64,000 bases of DNA from Achromobacter sp. HZ34 (GCF_002209485.1 NZ_NJIX01000001.1:1178001-1242000), one strand, 5' to 3'; shown: positions 23,525 to 32,022, numbered from the stretch's first letter. Numbers and translations: made by a program. The notes: generated from the letters alone by a model not told the origin.

Positions 23525-24425
23525 ATATCAAGGACCGGTGCGCCGCGACACCGGCCTTCACACCGGACGCCGACGCGAAGGTGGCATTGGTCATGAGCAC
23601 AGCCATGTCGCCCGCGGCGAATACCCCGGGCACGGAGGTCTGGCCCCAGCCATCCACCCGTACCACCGGTCCCATGGGCCCGTCGTCGTAGGCGCAGCCC
23701 AGCTGGTCCGGCAGGTCGCTGGCCATATGCGTCCGCGTGCCGACGAACAAGGCGTCGATGGCGACGACGCGGCCATCGTCCAGGCGCAAGCCCGTGATGG
23801 CGGGTGCCTCGCCCAGCACCTCGACGACCGGCGCGGGCTCGATACGCACGCCGCGCGCTTGCAGAGCCGCGGTTTCTTCCGCGGTGGGCTCCACGATGCC
23901 TTGGGTGAACCAGGTCGTCGGGCCCCAATCCGGGATCAACATGGCTTGATGAATGGATAGCGGGCTGGTCGCCAAGACGCCCAGCGCACGGCCGGCGACT
24001 TCGAAACCGTGGCAGTAGGGACAATGCATCACGGTAAGGCCCCACCGTTCCTGCAACCCAGCCAACGCCGGCAGTTCGTCGCGAATTCCCGTTGCCAGGA
24101 TCACGCGGGCACCGGCGTGACGGCTGCCGTCGTCCAGCGTGACGACGAAATGGCCGTCCAGCGATTGCGCGCTGTCCACCTTGCCGGCGATCACACTTGC
24201 GCCGGGATAGGCAGTCAGTTGAGCTTGCGCTTCGGCAACGATCTGGGCGGGCGCCTTGCCATCCTGGCCGAAGAATCCGTGCGAGCGCTCGGCGTAGCGG
24301 TTGCGCGGCTTGCGTCCATCCACCACCAGCACGCGGCGCCGCGCCCGGGCCAGCTGCATGGCCGCGGACAACCCCGCGAAACTGCCGCCGACGACGATCA
24401 CGTCATAGTCCACTTTCATATGCAT
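23514..24425 (-). CDS. Thioredoxin reductase-like FAD oxidoreductase with degenerate NADPH site
   Basis: A 303-residue TrxB-fold flavoprotein. FAD binding uses GGSFAGLSAA (13-22) and the C-terminal GVFAAGD. The redox pair is CPYC at 135-138. The second dinucleotide motif, where TrxB carries GGGDSA for NADPH, reads GRALGVLATSPLS and lacks the glycine pattern, so NADPH use as in TrxB is doubtful. The gene is divergent from an Rrf2 regulator with three matching operator sites between them, a pairing typical of redox-stress circuits. Electron donor and acceptor unknown. Confidence 0.85.
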   Translation of the reverse strand: MHMKVDYDVIVVGGSFAGLSAAMQLARARRRVLVVDGRKPRNRYAERSHGFFGQDGKAPAQIVAEAQAQLTAYPGASVIAGKVDSAQSLDGHFVVTLDDGSRHAGARVILATGIRDELPALAGLQERWGLTVMHCPYCHGFEVAGRALGVLATSPLSIHQAMLIPDWGPTTWFTQGIVEPTAEETAALQARGVRIEPAPVVEVLGEAPAITGLRLDDGRVVAIDALFVGTRTHMASDLPDQLGCAYDDGPMGPVVRVDGWGQTSVPGVFAAGDMAVLMTNATFASASGVKAGVAAHRSLIFKD

Positions 24426-24483
24426 CCTCTCTGAATCACCAGTGATGCGGCGGACATGGTCGAACGCATCACGAAACTTTTGA

Positions 24484-24538
24484 AGTTACATGATATCCAT
24501 GTGCTACATTTCATGCAACTCAATAAGTTTCATGAATT
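24484..24538. promoter_or_regulatory. Three copies of a 13-bp site between the TrxB-like and Rrf2 genes
   Basis: AGTTACATGATAT (24484-24496, plus), AGTTGCATGAAAT (24508-24520, minus strand) and AGTTTCATGAATT (24526-24538, plus) share the pattern AGTTNCATGAWWT. They alternate in direction within the 125-base divergent promoter region; the last ends 12 bases before the Rrf2 start. They are the probable Rrf2 operators. Confidence 0.65.
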
Positions 24539-24550
24539 GGAAAGATTGCC

Positions 24551-24964
24551 TTGAGAACCGATAGCCGCCTGTCGCGGGTGCTGCATGCCCTGCTCCATAT
24601 GGCGCATGCCGAAGGGCCGCTGACGTCGGACGATATCGCGTCGATGTTGCGAACCAATCCCGTCGTCGTGCGCCGCCTGCTGGGCGGACTGCGCGAACAA
24701 GGTTATGTGCAATCGGAAAAAGGACATGGCGGCGGTTGGGCGCTCACGGCAGACCTGGCCAGCATTACCCTGCTGGACGTTTATCGCGCCGTCGGCGAGC
24801 CGCCCCTGTTTTCGGAACTGGTGTCCGAGGATCACCCTGAATGCCTGGTCGAGCGATCCGTCAACGCGCACCTGTCCGCGACCTTGCACGAGGCCGAACA
24901 GGCCATACTGGAAAAGTTCGGTGCGGTAACCCTGGCGATGCTGGCCGAGGACTTCGACAAGTAG
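24551..24964 (+). CDS. Rrf2-family transcriptional regulator
   Basis: A 137-residue Rrf2 protein with a winged helix at residues 5-60 (LTSDDIASMLRTNPVVVRRLLGGL) and the family wing signature SEKGHGGGWALTADLASITLLDVYRAVGE. Only one Cys (HPECLVERS) is present, not the three used for an iron-sulfur cluster in IscR or NsrR, so a single-thiol or ligand sensor (YwnA-like) is more likely. The start appears to be TTG, with GGAAAG 7 bases before it. It probably represses itself and the divergent flavoprotein through the AGTTNCATGA sites. Confidence 0.87.
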   Translation: MRTDSRLSRVLHALLHMAHAEGPLTSDDIASMLRTNPVVVRRLLGGLREQGYVQSEKGHGGGWALTADLASITLLDVYRAVGEPPLFSELVSEDHPECLVERSVNAHLSATLHEAEQAILEKFGAVTLAMLAEDFDK

Positions 24965-25023
24965 GCGGGTTGCGGCGCTACTCCGCCTGGTCGTGGATGA
25001 AGGCCGGGCCTCCGTGGTCCGGC

Positions 25024-25503
25024 TCAGCCACGCCTCGCGGCCTCGATCGCGGCGACATCGATTTTCTTCATCTGCATCATCGCCGTGAAGGCCCGCTGCG
25101 CCGCTGCACGATCGGAATCGGTCACCGCCTCCATCAGGACACGGGGCGTGATTTGCCATGACAAGCCCCATTTGTCCTTGCACCAGCCGCAATCGCTTTC
25201 CTGGCCGCCGTTGCCGACGATGGCATTCCAATAGCGGTCGGTCTCGGCCTGATCCTCGGTGGAAACCTGGAAGGAAAACGCTTCCGTATGCTTGAACGCC
25301 GGCCCCCCGTTCAGGCCGACACAAGGAATGCCCAGCACCGTGAACTGCACCATCAGGACGCTGCCCTGCTCGCCCGAGGGATAATCGCCCGGCGCGCGAT
25401 GTATCGCGTCCACCTTGCTGTCGGGGAACGTCCGGGCATAGAACGTAGCCGCCTCCAGCGCCGTACCGTCGAACCACAGGCAAATCGTGTTCTTGCTGAT
25501 CAT
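25024..25503 (-). CDS. VOC-superfamily protein (PhnB-like, '3-demethylubiquinone methyltransferase' domain)
   Basis: A 159-residue PhnB/YjdN-type vicinal-oxygen-chelate protein. Typical features are TICLWFDGTALEAATFYARTF at the start, LNGGPAFKHTEAFSFQV in the middle and DCGWCKDKWGLSWQITP before the end. The family dimerises and its function is largely unproven despite the methyltransferase name. The start MISKNTICL was chosen because the residues before it are arginine-rich and non-family. It is the last gene of a minus-strand run after the FMN dehydrogenase but is separated by 84 bases and may be independent. Confidence 0.85.
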   Translation of the reverse strand: MISKNTICLWFDGTALEAATFYARTFPDSKVDAIHRAPGDYPSGEQGSVLMVQFTVLGIPCVGLNGGPAFKHTEAFSFQVSTEDQAETDRYWNAIVGNGGQESDCGWCKDKWGLSWQITPRVLMEAVTDSDRAAAQRAFTAMMQMKKIDVAAIEAARRG

Positions 25504-25587
25504 CGTGGGTCTCCTCCTGGCTTTCCGCGCGGATATCCGCATGGATCTCCTCGTGAGCTTCCTCTTTAACATCCATGGGACCGTCGA

Positions 25588-26748
25588 TCAAGCCGGCCTC
25601 AGATGCCCCACGCCAAGATCACCCACCCGGCCCACGCCCAGCATCACCATATTCCTGTCGAGCTCCGCGGCCAGCAGGTCTACCGCGCGCTCCACGCCTG
25701 CCCTGCCCCCTGTCGCGGCCGCATAGGCGAAGGGGCGGCCGACGAAGACGAACGCGGCGCCCAGGGCCAGGGCCTTCAGGACGTCCGTGCCACGGCGAAT
25801 GCCGCCGTCCAGCATGATCGGCATTCCAGGACAGCCGCGCACGATCTCGGGCAGCACGTCCAGGGGCGCGACGGCATCGTCGAGCTGACGGCCACCGTGA
25901 TTGGACACGATGACGCCATCCGCCCCCACGTCGCGCGCCAGGATCGCATCACGCACATCGAGCACGCCCTTGACCACCAGTTTGTGCGGCCACAGCTCGC
26001 GTATCCGGGCCAGATGATCCCAGCCCAGATTGCCGCGGTCGGCAAAGCTGCGCTCCACATTGCGCGCGATGATGGCCACACCCCGTTCCGCGTAGTTGTT
26101 CTCGAAATGCGGCATCCCATGCCGCAGCAGCGTGCGCAGGAAGGTCCGCACCGTCCACGCGGGATGCATCACCCCCTGCCACGCCAGGCCCAGCGACGGG
26201 ACCAGGGGGCTGGTGAAACCGCTGCGAACGTAGGCTTCCCGGTTGGGATAAGCAGGCGTATCCACGGTGATCACCAAGGTCCGGAAGCCGGCTTTCAGCA
26301 CGCGCGCGATCAACGCTTCCATCTTCGCGCGATCGCCCGGCACATAGGCCTGGAACCAGGCCTGGGGATTGACGCGGACGACCTCCTCCATGGGTATCAA
26401 CGACGATGAACTCATCACCATGGGAATGCCGCGGCGCGCCGCCACCTCGGCCAACACGCAATCCCCGCGATAAGCGTACAGCGCGCTGAGCCCGACGGGC
26501 GCCATGCCGAAGGGCTGCGCGTAAGGGACGCCGAAAAGGTCCACTGCCGCACTGCGCGCCGTCGCATCCACCAGCACGCGCGTCACCAGGCGATGCTTGC
26601 GAAAGGCCGCGCGATTGCCGTCGTAGGCATGGCGATCTTCCGCGGCAGCATGGACGTACCCGAAAATCGGGCGAGGCAGACGACGGCGCGCTTGTTCCTC
26701 GAAATCATGCAGGTTCAGACAAGCCGCGAGTCGTCGGTCCAGGTCCAT
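25588..26748 (-). CDS. FMN-dependent alpha-hydroxy-acid dehydrogenase (LldD/MdlB-like)
   Basis: A 386-residue TIM-barrel flavoenzyme that oxidises a 2-hydroxy acid to the 2-oxo acid. The N-terminal sequence FEEQARRRLPRPIFGYVHAAAED and the active-site motif SNHGGRQLDDA (catalytic His and substrate Arg) are diagnostic, as are LDGGIRRGTDVLKALALGA and FVGRPFAYA for FMN phosphate. The length suits the membrane-linked dehydrogenases (LldD, mandelate dehydrogenase) rather than soluble oxidases. It follows the alpha/beta-hydrolase-like gene and a Bug binding protein, so the operon may take up and oxidise a hydroxy acid. Confidence 0.9.
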   Translation of the reverse strand: MDLDRRLAACLNLHDFEEQARRRLPRPIFGYVHAAAEDRHAYDGNRAAFRKHRLVTRVLVDATARSAAVDLFGVPYAQPFGMAPVGLSALYAYRGDCVLAEVAARRGIPMVMSSSSLIPMEEVVRVNPQAWFQAYVPGDRAKMEALIARVLKAGFRTLVITVDTPAYPNREAYVRSGFTSPLVPSLGLAWQGVMHPAWTVRTFLRTLLRHGMPHFENNYAERGVAIIARNVERSFADRGNLGWDHLARIRELWPHKLVVKGVLDVRDAILARDVGADGVIVSNHGGRQLDDAVAPLDVLPEIVRGCPGMPIMLDGGIRRGTDVLKALALGAAFVFVGRPFAYAAATGGRAGVERAVDLLAAELDRNMVMLGVGRVGDLGVGHLRPA

Positions 26749-26769
26749 GACGGCGCTACATCCCTCGTA

Positions 26770-27573
26770 TCAGGCCAGCTTTTGCAGGAACGCCAGCATG
26801 GCGGGTGCGCATACGTCGGGGTGCGACGCCGCCGGATGGTAGCAATCGAGGTCCAGCAACAGGATTTCCGCCTGCGGCATGCCCTTGCGCACGACCTCGG
26901 GCGGCACCTGTCCCGCGGCCGCATTGGTCTGCGCCGACAGCTGGGTCATGATCACCAGCGCGGGACACTTGATGGCCGGCATGTCCTTGCCCGCTTCCGT
27001 GGTTCCCACCCAGCGCAGGTAAGCACGCGCCGTGGTGATCGAGGTGGCGCCCATCAGGTCGGTCCACCAATCGATGGCGCGCAGCGGCGAGTCCTTGCCC
27101 AGCCGCGCCGGCATGGTCTTGCGTGCCCATGCGCGCATGCCATGTTCTTCCATGAAAGGCTGCCAATCCGCGCCGCCGGGGGCGACCATGGGTGGGCATG
27201 CCAAGGTGATCGATCGGACCAGATCCGGCCGTGTTGCCGCCAGCCGCATGGTGCTGATGCAGCCGCTCTTGAATCCCACGATGTGTACCGGCTCGCCCGC
27301 CAGCCGATTGATGACGCGCACCATGTCGTCCACGTACAGGTCCGTGGAGTACTTGAACTCACTGTCCACCGCCGCCGTCTTGCCAAAGCCGCGCAGGTCA
27401 TACGTCACCACGCGGTACTTGCGTGAGAGATACGGTACCCAGGCTCGGAAGGCTTCCGTGCTTTCCGTGAAACCGTGGATGAACAGCACCGTCTGCGGAT
27501 GCGTCCACGGGTCAGTGGCGTCATGAATTTCGTAGTAAGGCTTGAAGTCGGGGGCAAGGTCCAGGAAAGGCAT
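26770..27573 (-). CDS. Alpha/beta-hydrolase fold protein lacking the nucleophile Ser
   Basis: A 267-residue alpha/beta-hydrolase fold protein. It keeps the oxyanion region (LFIHGF), the post-strand segment VVTYDLRGFGKT, and a C-terminal His (CYHPAASHP). At the nucleophile elbow, where G-x-S-x-G is expected, the sequence is GFKSGC, so Lys102 sits at the nucleophile position and Ser is one residue later. Ordinary serine-esterase chemistry is therefore unlikely unless the neighbouring Ser acts. GGAG lies 9 bases before the ATG at 27573. It sits between a Bug binding protein and an FMN dehydrogenase gene, which makes a pathway role (hydration, C-C cleavage or lyase) possible. Confidence 0.8.
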   Translation of the reverse strand: MPFLDLAPDFKPYYEIHDATDPWTHPQTVLFIHGFTESTEAFRAWVPYLSRKYRVVTYDLRGFGKTAAVDSEFKYSTDLYVDDMVRVINRLAGEPVHIVGFKSGCISTMRLAATRPDLVRSITLACPPMVAPGGADWQPFMEEHGMRAWARKTMPARLGKDSPLRAIDWWTDLMGATSITTARAYLRWVGTTEAGKDMPAIKCPALVIMTQLSAQTNAAAGQVPPEVVRKGMPQAEILLLDLDCYHPAASHPDVCAPAMLAFLQKLA

Positions 27574-27668
27574 TGGTAAAGCTCCAGAAGAATTCAAATT
27601 CCAGGAAACAGGACAGGAAAGAGGACATGAAACGGAGTGGCCGACAGGTTATGCCCTGGCCTGCAACG

Positions 27669-28682
27669 CTATTGTGGCGCATACCCCACCGCGCCCAGCG
27701 TCTCCTTGATCATCGCGATGTCGCGCACCACCGCTTGCTGCAATTGTTCCGGCGTGCCGCCCAGGACGGGTACGCCCAGGGACTGGAACTGCTCCTTCAC
27801 CTTGGCGTCCTTCAAGGCCTGGTTCAAGGCATGGTTCAGTGCATCGATGACGGGCTTGGGTGTCCCCTTGGGCGCGAACAGCCCGTTCCATCCCGTGACG
27901 TCGTAGCCTTTCAGGCCCGCTTCGGCCACAGTGGGCACGTCTGGCAGCAATGCCAGCCGCTGTGCCGACGATACCGCCAGGGCCCGCACCTTGCCGGCGC
28001 GGATCTGCGGCAAGGCGGCGGGAACCGAGGTGAACGCCACCTGGACGTCATTGCGCATCAGCGCGGTTAGCATTTCCGGCTCGCTCTTGTAAGGCACGGA
28101 TTCCATCTTGATCCTGGCTTGGGATTCGAACACCAGGGTGCAGAGATCGCCCTGGCTGCCGGCGCCAACGGACCCGTAATTGAGCCGGTTACGCGCGGCG
28201 CCGGCGCCCGCCTTCTTCAGCAGATCTTCGACGCTATGCATGTCGCTATCCTGGTTGACCAGCAGGATCTCCGTCACCTGCCCCACCCGGCCGATCGGCG
28301 CGAAAGCGGTCGCGGTGTCATAAGGCAGGGACTTGATGGTGCTGGGATTGGCGACGTGCGTGGGAAACGCGAACAACAGCGTATAGCCATCCGGGCTGGC
28401 CTGCGCCACGAATTGCGATCCGATGACGCCGCTGGCGCCAGCCTTGTTTTCCACCACGACGGGTTGCCCAAGCTGGTTGCCCAGGTGCTGGCCCACCAGG
28501 CGGGCGAGTACATCCGTGATACCGCCCGCGCCGGTGGGCACGATCAGCCGGATGGGGTGGTCGGGATACGCCGCGCTGGCGGCGTCGGTGCAGACGGCCA
28601 CGCCGAATGCCGCCGCGGCGAATGTCCGCAATATATGCCGTGCTACCCGCCTGCCGACCGAAGTCACCTGAATCGAACGCAT
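27669..28682 (-). CDS. Bug/TctC-family periplasmic solute-binding protein
   Basis: A 337-residue exported protein with a signal peptide ending near residue 38 (AAAFGVAVCTDAASAAYP). The mature protein starts YPDHPIRLIVPTGAGGITDVLARLV and contains ENKAGASGVIGSQFVAQASPDGYTLL, both hallmarks of the family. Bug proteins bind carboxylates or amides and feed TctAB-type permeases, which are absent here. It is the first gene of an operon with the alpha/beta-hydrolase-like and FMN dehydrogenase genes, suggesting a hydroxycarboxylate ligand. The LysR gene lies just upstream on the same strand. Confidence 0.9.
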   Translation of the reverse strand: MRSIQVTSVGRRVARHILRTFAAAAFGVAVCTDAASAAYPDHPIRLIVPTGAGGITDVLARLVGQHLGNQLGQPVVVENKAGASGVIGSQFVAQASPDGYTLLFAFPTHVANPSTIKSLPYDTATAFAPIGRVGQVTEILLVNQDSDMHSVEDLLKKAGAGAARNRLNYGSVGAGSQGDLCTLVFESQARIKMESVPYKSEPEMLTALMRNDVQVAFTSVPAALPQIRAGKVRALAVSSAQRLALLPDVPTVAEAGLKGYDVTGWNGLFAPKGTPKPVIDALNHALNQALKDAKVKEQFQSLGVPVLGGTPEQLQQAVVRDIAMIKETLGAVGYAPQ

Positions 28683-28797
28683 CGCCTGTCTCCTTGTGCT
28701 TTTTTTGCAGATTCTAGGAAACAGGTATCGGGCGTAGGGAAGATTATTTGATATTCAAGATATAACTTTTATGCGGGTTTCAGCGAAGCTGGCCCAT

Positions 28798-29667
28798 TCA
28801 CACAGGCAGGTGCCGGGCTTCTTCCAGCAGGGTGCGGACCATGCCCGCGTTCACGCCGTTGGCGTCCCAGAACACCCCCATGCGCCGCATCGGCGTGGCC
28901 TGCGGCAGGACCGTGCGGGCCAGGCCCAGGCTGTCCAGCCATCCCGGCGACCAGTCCGGCACCAGCGATACGCCGACACCATCGCGTACCAGATAGGCGA
29001 TGGTGATAAGCGTGTCGATCTCCAGCCGCTCCTGCGGCTGGATGCCGTGGCGCCGCAGATACGTTTCCACCGCCTGCCCGCCCCGCAAGGACCGGTCGAA
29101 ACGCAGAAAAGGCTGCGTCGCCAGCAGATGATTCGGATCCGCGTCCTTCATCTCCGGGGGCGCGATCAGCACCAGCCGCTCTTCTTTCAGTAGCAGCCAC
29201 TCGAACCCCTTGGGCGCGGCATGCACCGGCTCGGCCATGATCGCCGCATCGATATCGCGCGACACCACCCGGTTGTACAGATATGTGGACGCCCCGGACT
29301 CCACATAGATACGCAGCGTCGGATGCAATCCATAAAGGCGCTTGAGCAATTGCGGCGTCAGTTCCGCCAGCGTGGACGTCGCCACCCCCAGCCGCAGTTC
29401 GCCCAACTGTTCATCGTTATTGGCGATGGCCCGCAATGACCGCGCGTCCTTCAGCATCGCACGGATCCGCTCCAACACGCGCACGCCCGCCTCGGTGGGC
29501 CGCGCCACCCGGCCCGCACGGGTCAGCAAGGGCGTGCCGATTTCCTCTTCCAGGGTCTTGATGCGCGCCGCCAGGGCCGCCGGCGTCAGATTCAACAGGC
29601 GCGCCGCCTCCGCGAAAGACCCGTGGTCGCAGATGGCCACAAAGCTTTGCAGATAACGGGTGTCCAT
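28798..29667 (-). CDS. LysR-family regulator
   Basis: A 289-residue LysR protein. The helix-turn-helix is at 1-60 (MDTRYLQSFVAICDHGSFAE, LTPAALAARIKTLEEEIG), then the co-inducer domain. It stands between the Bug operon (same strand, downstream) and a divergent DapA-family gene, with a large perfect inverted repeat just upstream that fits a LysR site. It probably controls the aldolase and perhaps the Bug/dehydrogenase operon. No unusual features. Confidence 0.88.
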   Translation of the reverse strand: MDTRYLQSFVAICDHGSFAEAARLLNLTPAALAARIKTLEEEIGTPLLTRAGRVARPTEAGVRVLERIRAMLKDARSLRAIANNDEQLGELRLGVATSTLAELTPQLLKRLYGLHPTLRIYVESGASTYLYNRVVSRDIDAAIMAEPVHAAPKGFEWLLLKEERLVLIAPPEMKDADPNHLLATQPFLRFDRSLRGGQAVETYLRRHGIQPQERLEIDTLITIAYLVRDGVGVSLVPDWSPGWLDSLGLARTVLPQATPMRRMGVFWDANGVNAGMVRTLLEEARHLPV

Positions 29668-29686
29668 GGCTAGCCCTTGTCTCGAA

Positions 29687-29717
29687 CGCTAATATTTTTA
29701 ATGTTTGAATATTAGCG
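29687..29717. promoter_or_regulatory. LysR-type operator between lysR and the DapA-family gene
   Basis: CGCTAATATT (29687-29696) and AATATTAGCG (29708-29717) are exact inverted 10-bp arms around an 11-base spacer. This is the ATT-N11-AAT geometry expected of LysR activation sites. It is 20 bases upstream of the lysR start and 83 before the aldolase start. Confidence 0.65.
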
Positions 29718-29799
29718 GAGTGATGCCATGATCCAGGACGGCCAAGGAATAATGGTCGGCCGCCATCGTCGCATCCATAACAAAACCAGGAGACCAGCA

Positions 29800-30747
29800 A
29801 TGACCGTAACCGCCGCCGGCGCGCTCACCGGTGTGTTCTCACCGGTATTGACCCCCTTCCACAAGCAAGGCAAGACGTCCGCCAGGCGTTTCATCAAGCA
29901 TTGCCGCTGGCTGGTGGACCAGGGCGTGGGCCTGTCCATCTTCGGCACGAATTCCGAAGCCAATTCCCTGTCCGTGCAGGAGAAGCAGGATTTGCTGCAG
30001 GCGCTCCTGGAAGCCGGCATCCCGGGTGAGGTGCTGATGCCGGGTACCGGCCTGTGCAATCTGCCCGAAACGGTTGCGCTGACCTCGCACGCCGTGCAAG
30101 CGGGCTGCGCCGGCGTGCTGATGCTGCCGCCGTTCTACTACAAGGGTGTCAGCGACGAAGGCCTGTTCCGCTTTTTCTCGACGGTCATCGACCAGGTCGG
30201 CGACGCCAGGCTGCGCCTGTACGTCTATCACATTCCCCCGGTCAGCCAGGTGCCCCTGTCCGCCAACCTGATCGAGCGCCTGATCTCCCGCCACGGCAAG
30301 ATCATCGCCGGCATCAAGGACAGCTCGGGCGACTGGAACAACACCCAGCTCATGCTGGAACACTTCCAGAGCCCGGACTTCAGCGTGTTTGCCGGCAGCG
30401 AAACCTTCCTGCTGGCGAATATGCGCGGCGGCGGCGCCGGCTGCATCACCGCCACCGGCAACGTCAATCCGGGTGCCATCAACCGGCTCTACCGCACGTG
30501 GAACGAAGACGCCAAGGCAGCCGACGCGCAGCAGGCCGCGCTGGACAAGACACGCGCCATCTTCCAATCCGTGCCCATCATCCCCGCCATGAAGCGCACC
30601 CTGGCCGATCATTCGGGCGACGCGGCGTGGGCCACCGTGCGGCCCCCCTTGGTGGAACTGGACGACGCCCAGGCCGGCAAGCTGGCCGCGGCCCTGCAGG
30701 CGGACGGATTCACCGTGCCGAATGCCAAGGCCTTGGCGGTGGAGTGA
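29800..30747 (+). CDS. DapA-family (dihydrodipicolinate synthase/N-acetylneuraminate lyase) aldolase
   Basis: A 315-residue TIM-barrel class I aldolase or dehydratase. The Schiff-base lysine is in GIKDSSGD, the catalytic tyrosine in YVYHIP, and the pyruvate-binding loop is GTNSEANSLS (the family has GTTGE). The departure from GTTGE and the separate LysR control argue for a catabolic 2-oxo-acid aldolase or dehydratase rather than lysine synthesis. AGGAGA precedes the ATG at 29800. It is divergent from lysR and convergent with an MFS gene. Its true substrate is not shown. Confidence 0.87.
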   Translation: MTVTAAGALTGVFSPVLTPFHKQGKTSARRFIKHCRWLVDQGVGLSIFGTNSEANSLSVQEKQDLLQALLEAGIPGEVLMPGTGLCNLPETVALTSHAVQAGCAGVLMLPPFYYKGVSDEGLFRFFSTVIDQVGDARLRLYVYHIPPVSQVPLSANLIERLISRHGKIIAGIKDSSGDWNNTQLMLEHFQSPDFSVFAGSETFLLANMRGGGAGCITATGNVNPGAINRLYRTWNEDAKAADAQQAALDKTRAIFQSVPIIPAMKRTLADHSGDAAWATVRPPLVELDDAQAGKLAAALQADGFTVPNAKALAVE

Positions 30748-30751
30748 GGAT

Positions 30752-30787
30752 CCGGCAGCCGCGGCAGTAGCGGCAGCAGCGGCAATC
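30752..30787. repeat. Four 9-bp repeats just after the DapA-family gene
   Basis: Consecutive units CCGGCAGCC, GCGGCAGTA, GCGGCAGCA and GCGGCAATC begin 5 bases after the stop codon. They form a degenerate (GCGGCARYA)n run in the convergent gap, and no other function is apparent. Confidence 0.55.
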
Positions 30788-30828
30788 CCAGCAGTGCGCC
30801 CGCGCCGGCTGCGTGCCGCGCGGCGCCC

Positions 30829-32022
30829 TCATCCCAGGCGGCACACGCGCCGTATGCCCGCCAGCGCGATCCATCCCATCGTCAGCGCCACCAGCGCCAA
30901 GGCGACGCGCAGCGAGGTGGCGTGGGTGATGCCGCCGATCAAGGGTGGCCCCAACAGCATGCCGACATAGGCGAAACGCGCCACGCCGGCGACACCGGCC
31001 GCCGGGCTCATGCCCGGCAGCTTGGCGCCCGCCAAAAAGAAGAAAGGCATCAGGTTGGCCACCCCCAGGCCCATCAGGGTGAAACCGATCAGGCTGGGCC
31101 AGGGCCACGGCGCCGCGATCACCAGGGTCATGCCGATGCAACCCAGCCAGGCGCTGACCCCCATCAATCGCTCGTCGCTGAAACGGCGCCGCAGCAGGTC
31201 CGCGCTGAAGCGGCCCACCGCCATGCCGGTGGCAAAGGTGGCATAGCCGTAGCCGCTTTGCGCCGTCGGCGCGCCGGCCACATCGCGCATATAGACGGCA
31301 GCCCAGTCATACATGGCGCCTTCGCACACCAGCCCCAGGAAGGCCACCGTGCCCAGGATCCACAGCACACGCGGAATGCCGCCGCTCGCCATCGCGTGGC
31401 CTTCGGCCGCATGCGATTCGGCATCGGTCAGCAGGTAGGACCTCGCCAGCAACGCAGCCAGCACCGTCATCGCGGCAATCACGACGCCATGGACCTGCAG
31501 CGATACGCCCGCCCCCATCAGCAATCCCCCCAGCCCCGCGCCAGCCATGCCGCCCAGGCTGAACATGCCGTGCAGCGTGGACATCACCGGCTTGCCCAGC
31601 CGCGCCTCGACCGTGGCCGCCTGCACATTCATGGCGACGTCGAACGCCGCCATGCCCATGCCGAACAGGACCAGGATCACCAGCAGCAAGGGGAAAAACG
31701 TCGCCCATGGAATGATCACCAGCAGGATCGAATAGGCCACGCCGCTAAGGGCCAGAACACGGGCACTGCCTGCCTTGCCCACCCACCGGCCGACGCCACT
31801 CATCGCCAGGATGGCGCCGGCCGAGACGGCCAGCATGGCCAGCGACAGCACGGCATCGGACACCTGGAAGCTGGTCTTGAGCACCGGTATCCATACGCCC
31901 CAGGTCGCGAAGGTGGCGCCATTGACGAAGAATTGGGCCATGGTGGCCCAGGTGGCCCGGCGGGCGGCCTGGAGATCGGCGCTCGCCGGCGTGCGCGGCA
32001 AGACGTTTTCGCTGCTTTTCAT
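30829..32022 (-). CDS. MFS transporter (YbjJ/fucose-permease-like)
   Basis: A 397-residue 12-helix carrier. The region FVNGATFATWGVWIPVLKTSFQVSDAVL and the mid-protein AAFDVAMNVQAATVEARLGKPVMSTLHGMFSLGG are typical of the YbjJ group. The start MKSSENVLPR was preferred to the long upstream extension, which contains non-coding leader with the TCGTATACGA palindrome. It is divergent from a Bug gene, so a shared regulator may control both. Direction and substrate of transport are unknown. Confidence 0.85.
   Translation of the reverse strand: MKSSENVLPRTPASADLQAARRATWATMAQFFVNGATFATWGVWIPVLKTSFQVSDAVLSLAMLAVSAGAILAMSGVGRWVGKAGSARVLALSGVAYSILLVIIPWATFFPLLLVILVLFGMGMAAFDVAMNVQAATVEARLGKPVMSTLHGMFSLGGMAGAGLGGLLMGAGVSLQVHGVVIAAMTVLAALLARSYLLTDAESHAAEGHAMASGGIPRVLWILGTVAFLGLVCEGAMYDWAAVYMRDVAGAPTAQSGYGYATFATGMAVGRFSADLLRRRFSDERLMGVSAWLGCIGMTLVIAAPWPWPSLIGFTLMGLGVANLMPFFFLAGAKLPGMSPAAGVAGVARFAYVGMLLGPPLIGGITHATSLRVALALVALTMGWIALAGIRRVCRLG

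Noticed and set aside
24530-25591. 353-residue minus-strand frame over the Rrf2 and VOC genes
   Set aside because: Both overlapped genes have clear family signatures; this frame does not.
27603-27626. Two 12-bp units (AGGAAACAGGAC, AGGAAAGAGGAC) between the Bug and hydrolase genes
   Set aside because: On the transcribed strand they are only a pyrimidine-rich tract with no evident structure; too short and degenerate to call a functional element.
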